Below, piece after piece: positions 46,329 through 56,945 of a DNA stretch of 64,000 bases. The stretch is from Rhabditoides inermis (lineage: Eukaryota > Nematoda > Chromadorea > Rhabditida > Rhabditidae): contig CAWZYM010000245.1 of assembly GCA_963966185.1 (NCBI GenBank), positions 286,799 through 350,798 of the forward strand, read 5' to 3'. Positions within the stretch are counted from its first letter, which is position 1, and each line of letters begins with the position of its first letter. The notes below the pieces were generated by a model, which saw only the letters and a list, made by a program, of their open reading frames with translations, was not told where the DNA came from and searched no databases. Position numbers and translations under genes: made by a program.

Positions 46329-49300
46329 TGCCGCCTCCCTTCGGTAGCGCGACCTCGCGCGTCTCCAAACCACACCACTTCTCCACCGCTCGGCCGTACT
46401 GCTCGCATTGCTGATTCGACAGTTGACCGTGCTTCTCCATCCTGGGTTGAGGTCCGAGTACATTGCTGGGGCACTCGACTGCAGTCGTATCGCTCCTCGT
46501 CTGCACCTGCCAACAGTGGTCCACGTGCAGCTGCCTCACGATCCAGCTCTTGATATCCGTCCACTCCCTCCACAAGTCCTTGTTCGCTCGCTGCTCGACA
46601 GTGAGCGGCGGCGGGACAATGGTGATCTTCATCTCCAAGGGCGGCTTGTAGTCCACCAAGCCGGATTCCTCCCACCCTCCGGGAATCGGTTCAAGGACGA
46701 GTATCGCATGGTCTCCGCGGCTCATATTTCTCCATTTCTTGTACCCTCCCACCACGGTCTTCTTATCAATCCTGGCCAGCATGTCTGGCACGTGCCACAC
46801 CGGCGGTGGCATCTCCTTCTGTCGCTTCACCTTCTCCTCTCCCTTCTCCTTGTTCTTCATAATCTCGTGGTACCGTCTGATCGCTGCCGCCGCCGGAGCA
46901 AATCGCTGTCCTCCCTTCCCAGCGTCCATCTCCAGTTGGATCCCCTCCGTCCGACCCAACTCGCGGCAGAACTGCAGATCGAATGCCGACAGCACTCGAT
47001 ACGCGGTGACATAATCTTCTTCCTCCGGCTCGGATGCCGTCCACTTCTCGCCTGGGGTATGGTACCAGTCCTCGTATCTCCGTTCATCGCCGTCGCTTTC
47101 ACCCAACAAAGCCTGCTCCTTTTCCGCTTCGATCTTGGCGTCTTCTTCTTGAAACCGGGAGGAATACCTCTTGTTTCTCAGTTCCTCGTCTCTTTCCTCC
47201 CGACCATTCTTGTTCAGCCATGCCATACGGTAAATCGTGAGTACCTTAGTTTGGCGTATCGCTGCGGTAGTCCTTGAGTAGAGTGTCCTCGTCGGGCCGT
47301 TTCCCTGCCTGGTGAGTTCCTCGAGGCTGTGCTCGTGCAGCGCCCTCCACGGGTGGTAGGGGTGTACCGACGAATACGAGTCGATCGTCCTGCAAAGATT
47401 CTCTTCAATTCTCCTCATTTTCGCTTCCCCTCCCCTTCTCTTCCTCCTGGTCCCTCCTTCTGCTTCTATCTCTTCCCCACACTCTTTCGGAATGCGCTTC
47501 AGACTGTCAAAAGGCACTTGAATCGCCTCCTCGTTTATCCCTTTCCCTATCCTAGTCACTGTTGCTGACTGCTCCGTGGTTGCAATGACCCGAAACGGGC
47601 CATCCCACTCGTTCATCATCTTCGGACATGTCCTTCCTCTCCTCTCCGTAGGGACAAATACCAACACCCTTTCACCCACTTTTGGTAGTGCATCTGTTTT
47701 TCTTGCCTTCTCGTCGTATCTCTTCTTCATTCTCTCCCTTTCCTTTTCGTTCTTCTCTCTCACTTCTCGATGTACTATTGCCATTCTCTTGCACATTTCT
47801 GTAATGTAATCATCACAGCTGAGTAGTACCGCCGGCGGTCTCACTGTGTGTTCTTCTCGTCCCATCCAGTAGGGGTCCCTTCCGTGTAGTATGAAATAGG
47901 GACTCTCGCCCGTAGCATCATGTGGTGTGATATTGTATGCGTACACACAGTACGGCAGTACCTTGTCCCACTCCAGTGCCCCCACTGTCTTCTTCTTGAG
48001 CATGAGTTGCAGTGTTTTGTTGAACCTCTCCACAAGGCCGTTCTCCCTGGGATTGTATCCTTTTGTCATCTTGTGTTCGATACCGGTTATCTTAACCATC
48101 TCCTCCCACACCTTGCATTCGAACTCCTTGCCTCTGTCGCTGACCACTGTTTTTGGCATCCTCGTACCCTCCGCAATCCATCGGGTCAACATGCACTCCG
48201 CTACCGCTTCTGCTGTTTTGTCAGGAATGGCGTACGCCCCCGCCAGTTTACTGAACTGATCCACCACGCACAACACATACTTGTTTCCGCTGGATGTCAC
48301 TCCTAGATGCATTACGTCGACATGTACAATCTCGAACGGTTCGCACGTAATATATGGTTTCAGAGGAGGTGTCAATTTTGGTTGCCCATTCACCAATGCA
48401 CACTTGCCGCATTCGGCTATCCATCTTCCCACGTCCTTCTTCATGTTCGGCCAGAAGAATTTCTTCTTTAATCCTTCGACTACCTTTCCTTGATGAAAGT
48501 GTCCGGCCCACATCCCCCTGTGTGCCTCCATCGTCAAGCCCTTTCTCTCTTCTTTTGGCACCACTGTCCTCCCCTCTCCTTCTTCGTTCCACCACGTCAG
48601 CTCTCCTTGTGTGACCACAAAATCGTCCACCGTCACCTTCTTGCCCTCAACGTACATTGATACTTGTCGTTCCGTATCGTCTTTTCGTATCTCCTCGATC
48701 AGTGCTTTCCACTCTCTCTCTTTTTCCAGGCTCTTCAACCACGCCCCCTTCTTCTCCTCCTCGTTTTGGAGATATACCCTCCCTATTATGGCTTCAGCTC
48801 CGCTCACTCCGTGCTGGTCTGCGCTCACTACCGCACCTCTTGACAATGCGTCTGCAACTGCGTTGGCCTTCCCTGCCACATATCTAATCTCCATTGCATA
48901 TGTCTGCAGCTCAACTGACCATCTCCACAATCTGTCCGAAATGTCCGATTTGAACATCGCAGTCAACGACCTGTGATCTGTATACACAGTCACCCTTGCT
49001 CCCATGACGAATCTCTTGAATTGTCTCATCGCCACCACTACTGCCAACGCTTCTAAGTCCGTCACATGGTAGTTCCTCTCTGCCTTCGACAACGCCTTCG
49101 AGATGAAGTAAATAGGGTGCATCAGGCCATCATCTCCCTCCTGTGTCAGCACCGCCCCGACACCCTCCTTGCTTGCATCGGTGTAGATGACGAACGGTCG
49201 CTCTCCCGACTTAGCTTTCTCTATATCCGGTTGCATCAGTACTGGTGCCGTCACCATTCTCAATTTAAGTCCCTCAAACGCCTTCTCTTCTCCCTCTCCC

Positions 49301-51063
49301 CACGTCCATCTCTTCTCCTTCTTAGTCAACTCGTGTAACGGTCTCGCTAGTTTCGAGAAACTTCGGATGAATTTCCTGTAGTAGCTTGCCATTCCTAGGA
49401 ACGTCCTCAGCTCCTTCACATTCTTCGGTCTCGGGTATGTTTGTATCTTCTCTACCTTCTTCTTATCTGTGTGTACTCCCAGCTTGTCCACTACATGACC
49501 GAAGAACTCGACTTCTTTCTTCAGGAACACGCACTTGCTCGGTTTGCACATCAGATTAGCCCCCTGCAGCGCCTCCATCACTTGCTCCAGCACCTCATAG
49601 TGCCTCTCCAGCTTGTCCGTCGCCAAGATTACGTCGTCTATGTACACCATCACTTCAGATCCAATCAAATGTCCGAGTACTACCTCCATCAACCGTTGGT
49701 ATGTAGCCGGAGACGTCGACAATCCGAACGGCAGTACGTTGAACTCGTGCAACCCCCCTTCAGTGACGAAAGCACTCTTCTCCTTGGTCGTCTTGTCCAG
49801 CCGGACTTGCCAGTATCCACTATGCATGTCTAGCGTGCTGAACCACTCCTTCCCCTTCAAGTTCTGTAGCATACTGTCGATATGTGGTAGGGGATAGGCG
49901 TCCTGCTTAGTCACCTCGTTAACCCTCCTGTAGTCGACGCAGAATCTTATCGATCCGTCTTTCTTCTTCACAAGCACCACCGGAGACGCCCACGGTGATT
50001 TACTCTTCCTTATTATTCCTCTATCCAGTAGGTCCTGCACGATACCCTTCACCTCTCCCTTCATTGCCATAGGTACCGGTCGTGCCTTCTGTCTAATCGG
50101 CACCTGATCTCCCGTATCAATCACATGTTCTACCAGGTCGGTCGTGCCTAGTTCCTGTTCCGTTAGGGCGAATGACCCGTTGTATTTCCGAACCAGCTTC
50201 TTCAACCGTATCTTCTGCTCCTCTCCCATCTCCTCATCCATCCCTTCTTTCAGTTTATTCATTATCTTTTCAGAACGCTCCTCTCCATCCTTCGTAATCT
50301 CCACTCGTTTCTCCAGCATGTCTCCATCTCTATTCTTTTCACGCTCTCTTGCCGGCAGTTCCCATTCCTCTGTTGCCCATCTGCCAATCTCCTCTCCCTT
50401 GTTCAACGTGATCGGCTCGTCCGTTCTGTTCACTGCTCGAATCACGCTTTTGTTTTGAACCACTGTACACAGTCCGCTTTCTATTCCCTTGTCCTTCACT
50501 GACCATAACACCATATCTCCTCCTCCTTGTCCTCGCACAGTCAGCTGTCGAACACCTCCAGCGGGTATGTAAACCCGTTCGACCGTCCTGACGGTTGCCT
50601 CTTCCGGCAGTGCTTTGGCTTCGACTTCATCCGTCACTTGAAATCGAAAAGTTCCTCCTGTCGTGAACTGCAGGGTGAGTCCCAGATCACACAAAGCACT
50701 AGTTCCCAATATGACCTCGTCGCTCTGGTTGTCAACCACGTGGAAGGTCACCTTCCTCCACCCCGTCTCCGCATTGCCCATCTTCATGTTCACCGTCACC
50801 AGCTCGTTTATCCTCAAGGCACTTCCTCCGTATCCCACCAGTCCTCTCCTCATGTCGTCTTCAGTTCTCTTATTCCAGCCATCTCCCTCTTCTACACCTT
50901 CTCTTATCTTCTCCCACTTGTCCTTCGCAATCACTGATGCCTCCGCACCTGAGTCCAATATTATTGTTATCTTCTTGTTCAGGATGTGCGCCTCCGCCTT
51001 GCATCGGATCCCTGTCACCCTGCCATCCTTCTCCCCTTCCTTGTCGTTTCCTTCCGATCCCAT
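46210..51063 (-). CDS. Gypsy Pol polyprotein (PR-RT-RNaseH-IN) with long C-terminal extension
   Basis: 1617 codons. Protease LDSGAEASVIA is near residue 36; reverse transcriptase has WFSTLDMHSGYWQV, FNVLPFGLSTSPATYQRLM and the catalytic YIDD (codons near 49633-49644, about residue 474); RNase H starts FVIYTDAS (about 625). Integrase has the HHCC zinc finger (HRGMWAGHFH...CGKCALVN), catalytic Asp in VHVDVMHLG and VVSDRGKEFE, and the Glu region NPRENGLVERFNK (about 1005), then an SH3-like tail (WDGPFRVIATTE). About 400 further residues follow with no domain I recognise, ending inside the 3' LTR. The frame is -1 relative to gag with a 49-base overlap, so ribosomal frameshifting is expected. Confidence 0.93.
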   Translation of the reverse strand: MGSEGNDKEGEKDGRVTGIRCKAEAHILNKKITIILDSGAEASVIAKDKWEKIREGVEEGDGWNKRTEDDMRRGLVGYGGSALRINELVTVNMKMGNAETGWRKVTFHVVDNQSDEVILGTSALCDLGLTLQFTTGGTFRFQVTDEVEAKALPEEATVRTVERVYIPAGGVRQLTVRGQGGGDMVLWSVKDKGIESGLCTVVQNKSVIRAVNRTDEPITLNKGEEIGRWATEEWELPAREREKNRDGDMLEKRVEITKDGEERSEKIMNKLKEGMDEEMGEEQKIRLKKLVRKYNGSFALTEQELGTTDLVEHVIDTGDQVPIRQKARPVPMAMKGEVKGIVQDLLDRGIIRKSKSPWASPVVLVKKKDGSIRFCVDYRRVNEVTKQDAYPLPHIDSMLQNLKGKEWFSTLDMHSGYWQVRLDKTTKEKSAFVTEGGLHEFNVLPFGLSTSPATYQRLMEVVLGHLIGSEVMVYIDDVILATDKLERHYEVLEQVMEALQGANLMCKPSKCVFLKKEVEFFGHVVDKLGVHTDKKKVEKIQTYPRPKNVKELRTFLGMASYYRKFIRSFSKLARPLHELTKKEKRWTWGEGEEKAFEGLKLRMVTAPVLMQPDIEKAKSGERPFVIYTDASKEGVGAVLTQEGDDGLMHPIYFISKALSKAERNYHVTDLEALAVVVAMRQFKRFVMGARVTVYTDHRSLTAMFKSDISDRLWRWSVELQTYAMEIRYVAGKANAVADALSRGAVVSADQHGVSGAEAIIGRVYLQNEEEKKGAWLKSLEKEREWKALIEEIRKDDTERQVSMYVEGKKVTVDDFVVTQGELTWWNEEGEGRTVVPKEERKGLTMEAHRGMWAGHFHQGKVVEGLKKKFFWPNMKKDVGRWIAECGKCALVNGQPKLTPPLKPYITCEPFEIVHVDVMHLGVTSSGNKYVLCVVDQFSKLAGAYAIPDKTAEAVAECMLTRWIAEGTRMPKTVVSDRGKEFECKVWEEMVKITGIEHKMTKGYNPRENGLVERFNKTLQLMLKKKTVGALEWDKVLPYCVYAYNITPHDATGESPYFILHGRDPYWMGREEHTVRPPAVLLSCDDYITEMCKRMAIVHREVREKNEKERERMKKRYDEKARKTDALPKVGERVLVFVPTERRGRTCPKMMNEWDGPFRVIATTEQSATVTRIGKGINEEAIQVPFDSLKRIPKECGEEIEAEGGTRRKRRGGEAKMRRIEENLCRTIDSYSSVHPYHPWRALHEHSLEELTRQGNGPTRTLYSRTTAAIRQTKVLTIYRMAWLNKNGREERDEELRNKRYSSRFQEEDAKIEAEKEQALLGESDGDERRYEDWYHTPGEKWTASEPEEEDYVTAYRVLSAFDLQFCRELGRTEGIQLEMDAGKGGQRFAPAAAAIRRYHEIMKNKEKGEEKVKRQKEMPPPVWHVPDMLARIDKKTVVGGYKKWRNMSRGDHAILVLEPIPGGWEESGLVDYKPPLEMKITIVPPPLTVEQRANKDLWREWTDIKSWIVRQLHVDHCWQVQTRSDTTAVECPSNVLGPQPRMEKHGQLSNQQCEQYGRAVEKWCGLETREVALPKGGGMYKRKEEKERPFGRDQERKYKGDKDQQRFRPYRRDGRQS
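46329..46342 (-). promoter_or_regulatory. Polypurine tract of the gypsy element
   Basis: On the minus strand GAAGGGAGGCGGCA immediately precedes the 3' LTR, where plus-strand DNA synthesis would be primed. It lies inside the pol frame. Confidence 0.6.
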
Positions 51064-52931
51064 CCGTTCGGTTCCTTGGTTCCACTGTTCGTTTCTACCT
51101 TCTCCACGACCCTTCTCACAATCGGATTACGACTCGTACAGTTTCTCGCTATGTGTCCTCTCCCTCCACACTTATTACACGTTATCATCGACATTGGGCC
51201 GCCCCCTTGCTTCGGCGTATCCCCTGTGCTCATCGTCGATCCCGGATGCGGCGCACCCTCGCTCTTGTTGCCCGTCTTCTTGGGACAGTTCATCGTCACA
51301 TGTCCCACTTCATTGCAATTAAAACATCTTCTCAATGTCGTGTTATTGCGCCCTGTCTCCTTCGTTTGTTTCCCTCCTCCGTATGCATTGGACTCCCAAA
51401 TCATCTTCGCTTGTTCGCTTTCGAATATCAATTTCTTAATTTTCTCGAACTGGTCTCCCTTCCTCGTTGACATAACTTCCTTGGCAATTTGCAACTTGTC
51501 GGGCCATTGTTGTATCTGCGCCATGACCATGTTTGTCAGATTAGCATCATTTGCCTTGTACTCGTTGTCGTCGTAGGCAATGTGTGCTTGTTTCTCTATC
51601 TCCTCAATGTACTTGCTCAACTTCTGTTCTTTCAGGGGCACCATGCTCCGCAGTTTAGCTATCGCACGGTATGAGCGCGTCTGCCTATCCTCCGTCAGCC
51701 TCGCCTTCAATGCTTCGAATACTCCGGCAACGTTGCCCTCGCGAATCTCCCTCGGCAATGTGTCTAGTTTCCCCGTTTCCCTCACTTTTGTTCGCAATAT
51801 CTCCTTTTGTACCACGTCCGGCAGACGTCCGTACTTGAATTGGAACAGCACCCAGAATCTTTCCAATCCTTTCACTCCCACATCCTTTTTGATTGGTTCG
51901 ATCTCGAAATCACTTCCCCTCAAATCGTATCCATGCCAGTCGTCTCTCCCTTCGTTCGCACCCACTCTTCTCATCTCCATACCTGAGCTCGACGTTGTCG
52001 ATCGGCTTGCCGTCGTCCTTCTGGTTGGCGATCCCCTCGAACGACCCGTATCCCATCCGAAGTCCGGCGCCGTCCCTTCTGATGTACCCGGGTTCTGCAA
52101 TTCTCCGTCTCCATCATCCCCTTCATGGTCTAGCCACCGCCTATCTTCACACTCACTGTCGTTGTTCTCGGCCTCGAATGACGCTTCGAGTTGGTCTCGA
52201 CCGCGCTCCCTCTCCCACCGGTACTTCTCCTTGGCCATAATCTCCTCCAGGAGGGCTCGAGCCTCGTTCCCCCTCACGCCTTCGTCCAGGCGAATCTGCA
52301 ATAGGATCTCGGTAGCTTTCTTTCCTTCATCCCACTCGTCCTTGAACTCCTTCATATTGTTCACACCCTCGTCATTCATCCACGTTTGTACCTCCTCCTT
52401 CCATTGCTCCGCTGTAATCAAGGCCTGTACCCTTCTGTCTGCCTCTCTGCCATTATTCGCTCCTATCACCTCCATCATCTTTATCCACCTTTCTTTGTAC
52501 TTCATCAGTGTCTCGTACTTCTTCCTCTCTTTTAATCCTTGTTTGGATGTCATCTCGAGTGTCATCCATTCTTCTTCTACCTCCTCCATTGCTTCACTGA
52601 TGTTCTTCACCGTTTCCGATATCACCCTGTACACTTCCTCCCTGACCGGATCACTTGTCTTATGGTTCTGTCGCAGCAACCCATCCACCCTCGTTGCCAG
52701 CAAGTTGTACTCCTTCCTTTTCTCTCTCATGTTCGCGATTCGTCCATGCATTTCATTCCTACTCACCAGGAACTGGTTGATTCCCTCGTTGTCGTTGCTC
52801 TTCTCGCTGGGCGCGGTGCTTCCCTCCCGGGACTTCGGCACCGACGTGTCCATCTCCTGGTGGATGTTGCTGTTGTCCGCTTCCTTGCTCATTGTCCTGC
52901 AATGTTTTGATTCCTCGTGTCCAAAGGTCAA
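51015..52931 (-). CDS. Gypsy Gag with two CCHC zinc knuckles
   Basis: 638 codons. The N-terminal half is Glu/Lys-rich and helical, with likely coiled coil. The central part contains a capsid-like segment (GLERFWVLFQFKYGRLPD, EKQAHIAYDDNEYKANDAN). The C-terminus has two CCHC knuckles, CFNCNEVGHVTMNC and CNKCGGRGHIARNC, that bind genomic RNA. Length is on the large side for Gag. An ATG 39 bases inside (MSKEADNS) is an alternative start. It overlaps pol by 49 bases in the -1 frame. Confidence 0.92.
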   Translation of the reverse strand: MTFGHEESKHCRTMSKEADNSNIHQEMDTSVPKSREGSTAPSEKSNDNEGINQFLVSRNEMHGRIANMREKRKEYNLLATRVDGLLRQNHKTSDPVREEVYRVISETVKNISEAMEEVEEEWMTLEMTSKQGLKERKKYETLMKYKERWIKMMEVIGANNGREADRRVQALITAEQWKEEVQTWMNDEGVNNMKEFKDEWDEGKKATEILLQIRLDEGVRGNEARALLEEIMAKEKYRWERERGRDQLEASFEAENNDSECEDRRWLDHEGDDGDGELQNPGTSEGTAPDFGWDTGRSRGSPTRRTTASRSTTSSSGMEMRRVGANEGRDDWHGYDLRGSDFEIEPIKKDVGVKGLERFWVLFQFKYGRLPDVVQKEILRTKVRETGKLDTLPREIREGNVAGVFEALKARLTEDRQTRSYRAIAKLRSMVPLKEQKLSKYIEEIEKQAHIAYDDNEYKANDANLTNMVMAQIQQWPDKLQIAKEVMSTRKGDQFEKIKKLIFESEQAKMIWESNAYGGGKQTKETGRNNTTLRRCFNCNEVGHVTMNCPKKTGNKSEGAPHPGSTMSTGDTPKQGGGPMSMITCNKCGGRGHIARNCTSRNPIVRRVVEKVETNSGTKEPNGWDRKETTRKGRRMAG

Positions 52932-52960
52932 TCAATAATCGCGCGAAATGTCCGTTTCGA

Positions 52961-52978
52961 AACTGAGTTCGGCCCCCA
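52961..52978 (-). promoter_or_regulatory. Primer binding site of the gypsy element
   Basis: Directly after the 5' LTR the minus strand reads TGGGGGCCGAACTC; the TGG pairs with a tRNA CCA end. I cannot name the tRNA. Confidence 0.6.
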
Positions 52979-53773
52979 TGTACGTTCCAGTTTGGTTCTG
53001 GTCCGTGTTGGGTGTATTCAAACACACCCCACCAATTGAAACAATTGGAATTAATCACAATAAAACACTACGCGCGTTCGCGAAGTAGTGTAATTTGCGT
53101 ATCACCACACAGTGCGTTCGCAGCTGTGGATAGACAGAGTCAATGATTTGCACGCGTTCGCGTACACAAATCAGGTCGTGAAACGACTAGTGATGCGTTC
53201 GCATACACTAGCGCTTGATGATTTCAACGAGGCCCACGCGTTCGCGTACAGGCCTCGCTCCTCGCTCCTCGCTCCTTGCTCCAAAAGATAGACGCCGAGT
53301 AGGACGCCTCGGTATGTCGCAACCGATAAGGTATAGACAGAGTACCACGGGGATTGATGCAGCAATTTATTATCACCACCTCGAAACCACGATTCACGAA
53401 CAACTGAATAATAATACACAAAACCACTCTTACGTGGACGATAAGATATCAACACCGTATACAACACAGGCAGTGGCGCGAGATTTAAACATACAAAGGC
53501 ACTCTAGACAAAATCAATATAACATATGTGCGCGTACCAAAACAACAAGGCTAGCCGAGGCTGCCAGACTACATACAAAAGCACATGTGTGTCAAATGCA
53601 ACAAACTACAATCAACGAGTCCGCTCTCTCTTATCTCCCCACTCCGGGGTTCATTCACGACTGTCGTCCATCGCGGCGATAGGGCCGGAAACGCTGCTGG
53701 TCCTTGTCTCCCTTGTACTTCCTCTCCTGATCGCGTCTGAACGGCCTTTCCTTCTCTTCCTTCCTCTTGTACA
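52979..53773 (-). repeat. 5' LTR of the gypsy element
   Basis: 795 bp, one visible difference (T at about 53736 against C in the other LTR). It contains a full second copy of the hairpin row and a short CTCGCTC tandem tract. Confidence 0.95.
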
Positions 53774-54984
53774 ACGAGGGGAATACCTAATAAAGTGTTG
53801 GATTGGACCTTGCAACAGCTTTTGGGTGAGTTTGAAAAAAATAGGTTTTCAAAGATCCTCCAAGACGATTCTCATTTTTTTTCATTCATACTCTTTTCTT
53901 CAAAAGTCTGATGAGCCCTGACGCACGGAGTAAGCCTTGACGCACGCTAGGTATACGCTAGGCATGAGCACTATTAAATGTCTTTCCCTTCAGAATTTCG
54001 AAACATATACCTCTGCAAAACGGCACTCTTGTCCAAACAGCGGCATGATGACCAAGATAAAAACAGGTATAAAGTTGAAAAACAGTGGAATCAATGACTG
54101 AAATATGGTGCACACGAATAATATACATGTTGAAGGCACCGACTGTGTGCTATTTTCCGTATGTCATATCACTACATAACCACTTGATTTGAACTCGATT
54201 TCCCGCCCAATTACCTGCAATAGAAGCGCTCGAAAGAGGTGTGCTTGAATCCTGCGAAACACCGCGCTGAGTTCATTGCGACTCAGCTTTTTCACTGTGC
54301 GCGCAGTAGTGAAGAGAATAATAACGAGAAGAATGTACTACAAAGAACTTTTGCTACTTGAGTATCGAGGATATATCCATCATGTGACATACTGATCCTG
54401 CGAATCCAGCGAGGCCTCTTAGGTTTAATACAACTTCGCCTTTTTCGTTGATCTGGAAAAGAACTTTTTTGTAAAAAAAAAACGTGATAAAATACTTTTT
54501 TGTAACTGAATCCCAATAGATTTGAAGCATCGAGTACAATACTGTATTGTGAAAAGAGATAGGGAGCAATCTGAAAGCAAAATACATATTATTCGTCATA
54601 AAAGACATATAGTATGGTAACACTGTGAAGGTTTTCGAAAGCGGTCGTTATCAAGATACGACAGCATGAAACTTTTTGACTGTGAGACTTTTCACTATCA
54701 CATCAATAGTGTGCTGGTCTGGTATGCCGAGACACAAGAAATAGGCGAATGCAGTGACGAAATACAAAGCGACTATACAGTAGACGACAGTGTAGCGGGA
54801 CAGAATCGGTACAAGGCCGGGTCTGAAAGTGTTGAAAATAGAAGAAAAAACAACACTTTGATAGGTTTATTACCGATAACATGGAAAAAAATCGAAATTA
54901 TAAACAAAAAGTGAGCAATACAAACGGCAGGTATAAACGGGGTTTCAATGATATTGAACACGAACATAATCACATAGTATTACA

Positions 54985-56945
54985 TGGAAAAGGAAGTGGG
55001 GGGAGAGCTCTCTATAGGTTGCGCAATTTGCTAGGTGGCATGAGATCTAATGTAGAGAGTTGTGATTTGAAGATAGAGGGATCATTGATAGAGATTAGGT
55101 CACGAGAAAGCGCATTCCATATTGCGAAGGTTCTGCTTAAAAAAGTGCTGGTACGGCCTGTGTGATCAAATGATGGAACAATTCTAAATTCATGAGAGCC
55201 ACGAGTACGAGATGGAATAATTGCAAAAAGACCATGATAGTCCAATATAGTTTTCGAGTGGATTACTTTGTGAATGTATGTGACATCATTCAAGAATCGT
55301 CTATTTTCGAGAGTTTGAAGATTGAAAAGCTCAAGGCGTTGAGGATATGATAGGCTGCACCCGATACGCTGACACACACGACGAGTATAATAGCGTTGTA
55401 TGCTCTCAATTAGGTTTACAGAAGCAACATCAGTAGGGTTCCAGAGCTCAGTGCAATATTCTAATTTACAGCGAAAATAGGTTGTGTATGCGGTGATCAG
55501 TAGTGTGGGATTTCGTGTTTTGTATGTCCGAAGAAAATCATTTATAGAATACAGAGTTTGTTGAATTATTTGTTTGAAATGATCACGGAACAATAAGTTA
55601 TTACTCATAAGAATACCAAGATCCTTTGCAGAATCTACTGGTTTGAGAGTTGAGTCATGGACGATATAAGTGTGCCTTGGATTCCGCTTGCCTACATGCA
55701 ATATTTGAGTTTTCTCAGTGGATATCTGAAGTCCCCATGAAGCTGACCATGCTGCGACTATGTCAATGGCTTTTTGGAAAATAGACTTCGCAGAAGTACT
55801 GGTAAAATCAAAAGGAAAGTAAATTTTCAAATCGTCTGCATAAAGCGCATAATAAACGCCATCTGGTAAATTATCAGGAATGTTATCTATGAAAATGTTG
55901 AACAGCAAGGGTCCAAGACACGAACCTTGTGGAACGCCACAATTAACAGTGCGCGGTGAGGAACGCTTAGATCCAATCATAACAGATTGCTTGCGATTTT
56001 TGAGAAATTCAATTATCCAGCCAAGAGCATTAGCGCGAATACCGATAGCGTCAAGTTTCTTGAAAAGAAGGTCATGGTTGATGGTATCAAATGCTTTTTT
56101 AAAGTCGAAATAAATGCAATCTATTACGGAACCAGATGAAATATGCTTGCACCAATTCATATGACATTCAATTAGTTGTGCATTAGTGGATCGATTTTTG
56201 CGAAAACCAAATTGTTTTTTGGAGAGTAGGTTGTGCTTTTCTAAGTATTTTGTAATCTGCTGAACGCATATTCTTTCCATAACTTTAGAGATGCTACATG
56301 TGAGAGAAATCGGTCTGTAGTTTGAGACAGATTCACGTGCGCCTTTTTTGAACAATGGTTTCACCCAAGCTTCTTTCCAAATAGATGGGATTTCTCTGAC
56401 AGACATGGACATTGCAAAAAGAATCGTCAATGGAACCGATATGGAAGTTGCCGTACGTTTCAGAAACACGTTGTTAATACCATCTGGAGAAGTGTTATAT
56501 TTGGAATCAAGTTTGGAAATGATTTTATGAACTTCGAGAAGGGTAATATCAATCATATCAAGTGAATGTGGTAGTTTAGGCAAGTCAGCACCAGGTGGTG
56601 TGATGGAATCGCGATAAACTGATTCAAAATAGTCAGCAAAGATCTCACATTTGTCCAGCGCATTGTGAATGAAAATATCATCGTGACAAATTGCGCCGAT
56701 GCCACCGTCGGGATGCATTTTATTTCGAACATCACGATAGAAAGCTGATTTATTGCCATTAACGATCAATTTAGATTCACGCTTGCAATTCCAAGAAACT
56801 ATTGCTTTACGTAGGCGACGCTGTGACCTATTAGAATCGATGGAGTGGGGTCTCGTTGATGAAAGTTTATTGGCTTGTCGCTTCAGCTTAGTTAGATAAC
56901 GAGGTAATGGGCGGGGGCGTTTGTTCTTTGGGACACTTTTAAATT
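54985..56945 (-). mobile_element. 5'-truncated non-LTR retrotransposon
   Basis: The minus-strand frame begins without an endonuclease (a basic region with RPRPLPRYLTKLKRQANKL near 56930) and ends at a stop at 55012-55014. It was inserted in the intron after the third-span exon of the Str pseudogene. Boundaries are approximate; no clear target duplication or poly(A) tail was found. Confidence 0.8.
55012..56769 (-). CDS. Reverse transcriptase of a CR1/Jockey-like LINE
   Basis: 585 codons from the first Met, with the frame open about 170 bases further upstream. Motifs: WVKPLFKKGARESVSNYRPI, DFKKAFDTINHDLLFKKL, NCGVPQGSCLGPLLFNIFID and the catalytic YALYADDLKIYF. The C-terminus, with YTRRVCQRIGCSLSYPQRLE and LQTLENRRFLNDVTYIHKV, is typical of CR1/Jockey-type elements. 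The intact frame suggests a fairly recent, dead-on-arrival copy. It is unrelated in detail to the remnant at 3347-4492. Confidence 0.9.
   Translation of the reverse strand: MIVNGNKSAFYRDVRNKMHPDGGIGAICHDDIFIHNALDKCEIFADYFESVYRDSITPPGADLPKLPHSLDMIDITLLEVHKIISKLDSKYNTSPDGINNVFLKRTATSISVPLTILFAMSMSVREIPSIWKEAWVKPLFKKGARESVSNYRPISLTCSISKVMERICVQQITKYLEKHNLLSKKQFGFRKNRSTNAQLIECHMNWCKHISSGSVIDCIYFDFKKAFDTINHDLLFKKLDAIGIRANALGWIIEFLKNRKQSVMIGSKRSSPRTVNCGVPQGSCLGPLLFNIFIDNIPDNLPDGVYYALYADDLKIYFPFDFTSTSAKSIFQKAIDIVAAWSASWGLQISTEKTQILHVGKRNPRHTYIVHDSTLKPVDSAKDLGILMSNNLLFRDHFKQIIQQTLYSINDFLRTYKTRNPTLLITAYTTYFRCKLEYCTELWNPTDVASVNLIESIQRYYTRRVCQRIGCSLSYPQRLELFNLQTLENRRFLNDVTYIHKVIHSKTILDYHGLFAIIPSRTRGSHEFRIVPSFDHTGRTSTFLSRTFAIWNALSRDLISINDPSIFKSQLSTLDLMPPSKLRNL

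Larger units (their letters stand above)
45534..53773 (-). mobile_element. Complete Ty3/gypsy LTR retrotransposon
   Basis: It is 8.24 kb on the minus strand: 5' LTR 52979-53773, primer site, gag, pol (protease, reverse transcriptase, RNase H, integrase), polypurine tract, 3' LTR 45534-46328. Both coding frames are open and the LTRs differ at one base that I noticed, so the insertion is young and possibly active. The protease-RT-RNase H-integrase order defines Ty3/gypsy. Only three bases (ACG) repeat at the two flanks, shorter than the usual 4-6 bp target duplication. Confidence 0.95.

Noticed and set aside
46124..46675. Minus-strand and plus-strand frames of 130-290 codons across the gypsy pol region
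   Set aside because: They are shadows of the single 1617-codon pol frame in other frames.
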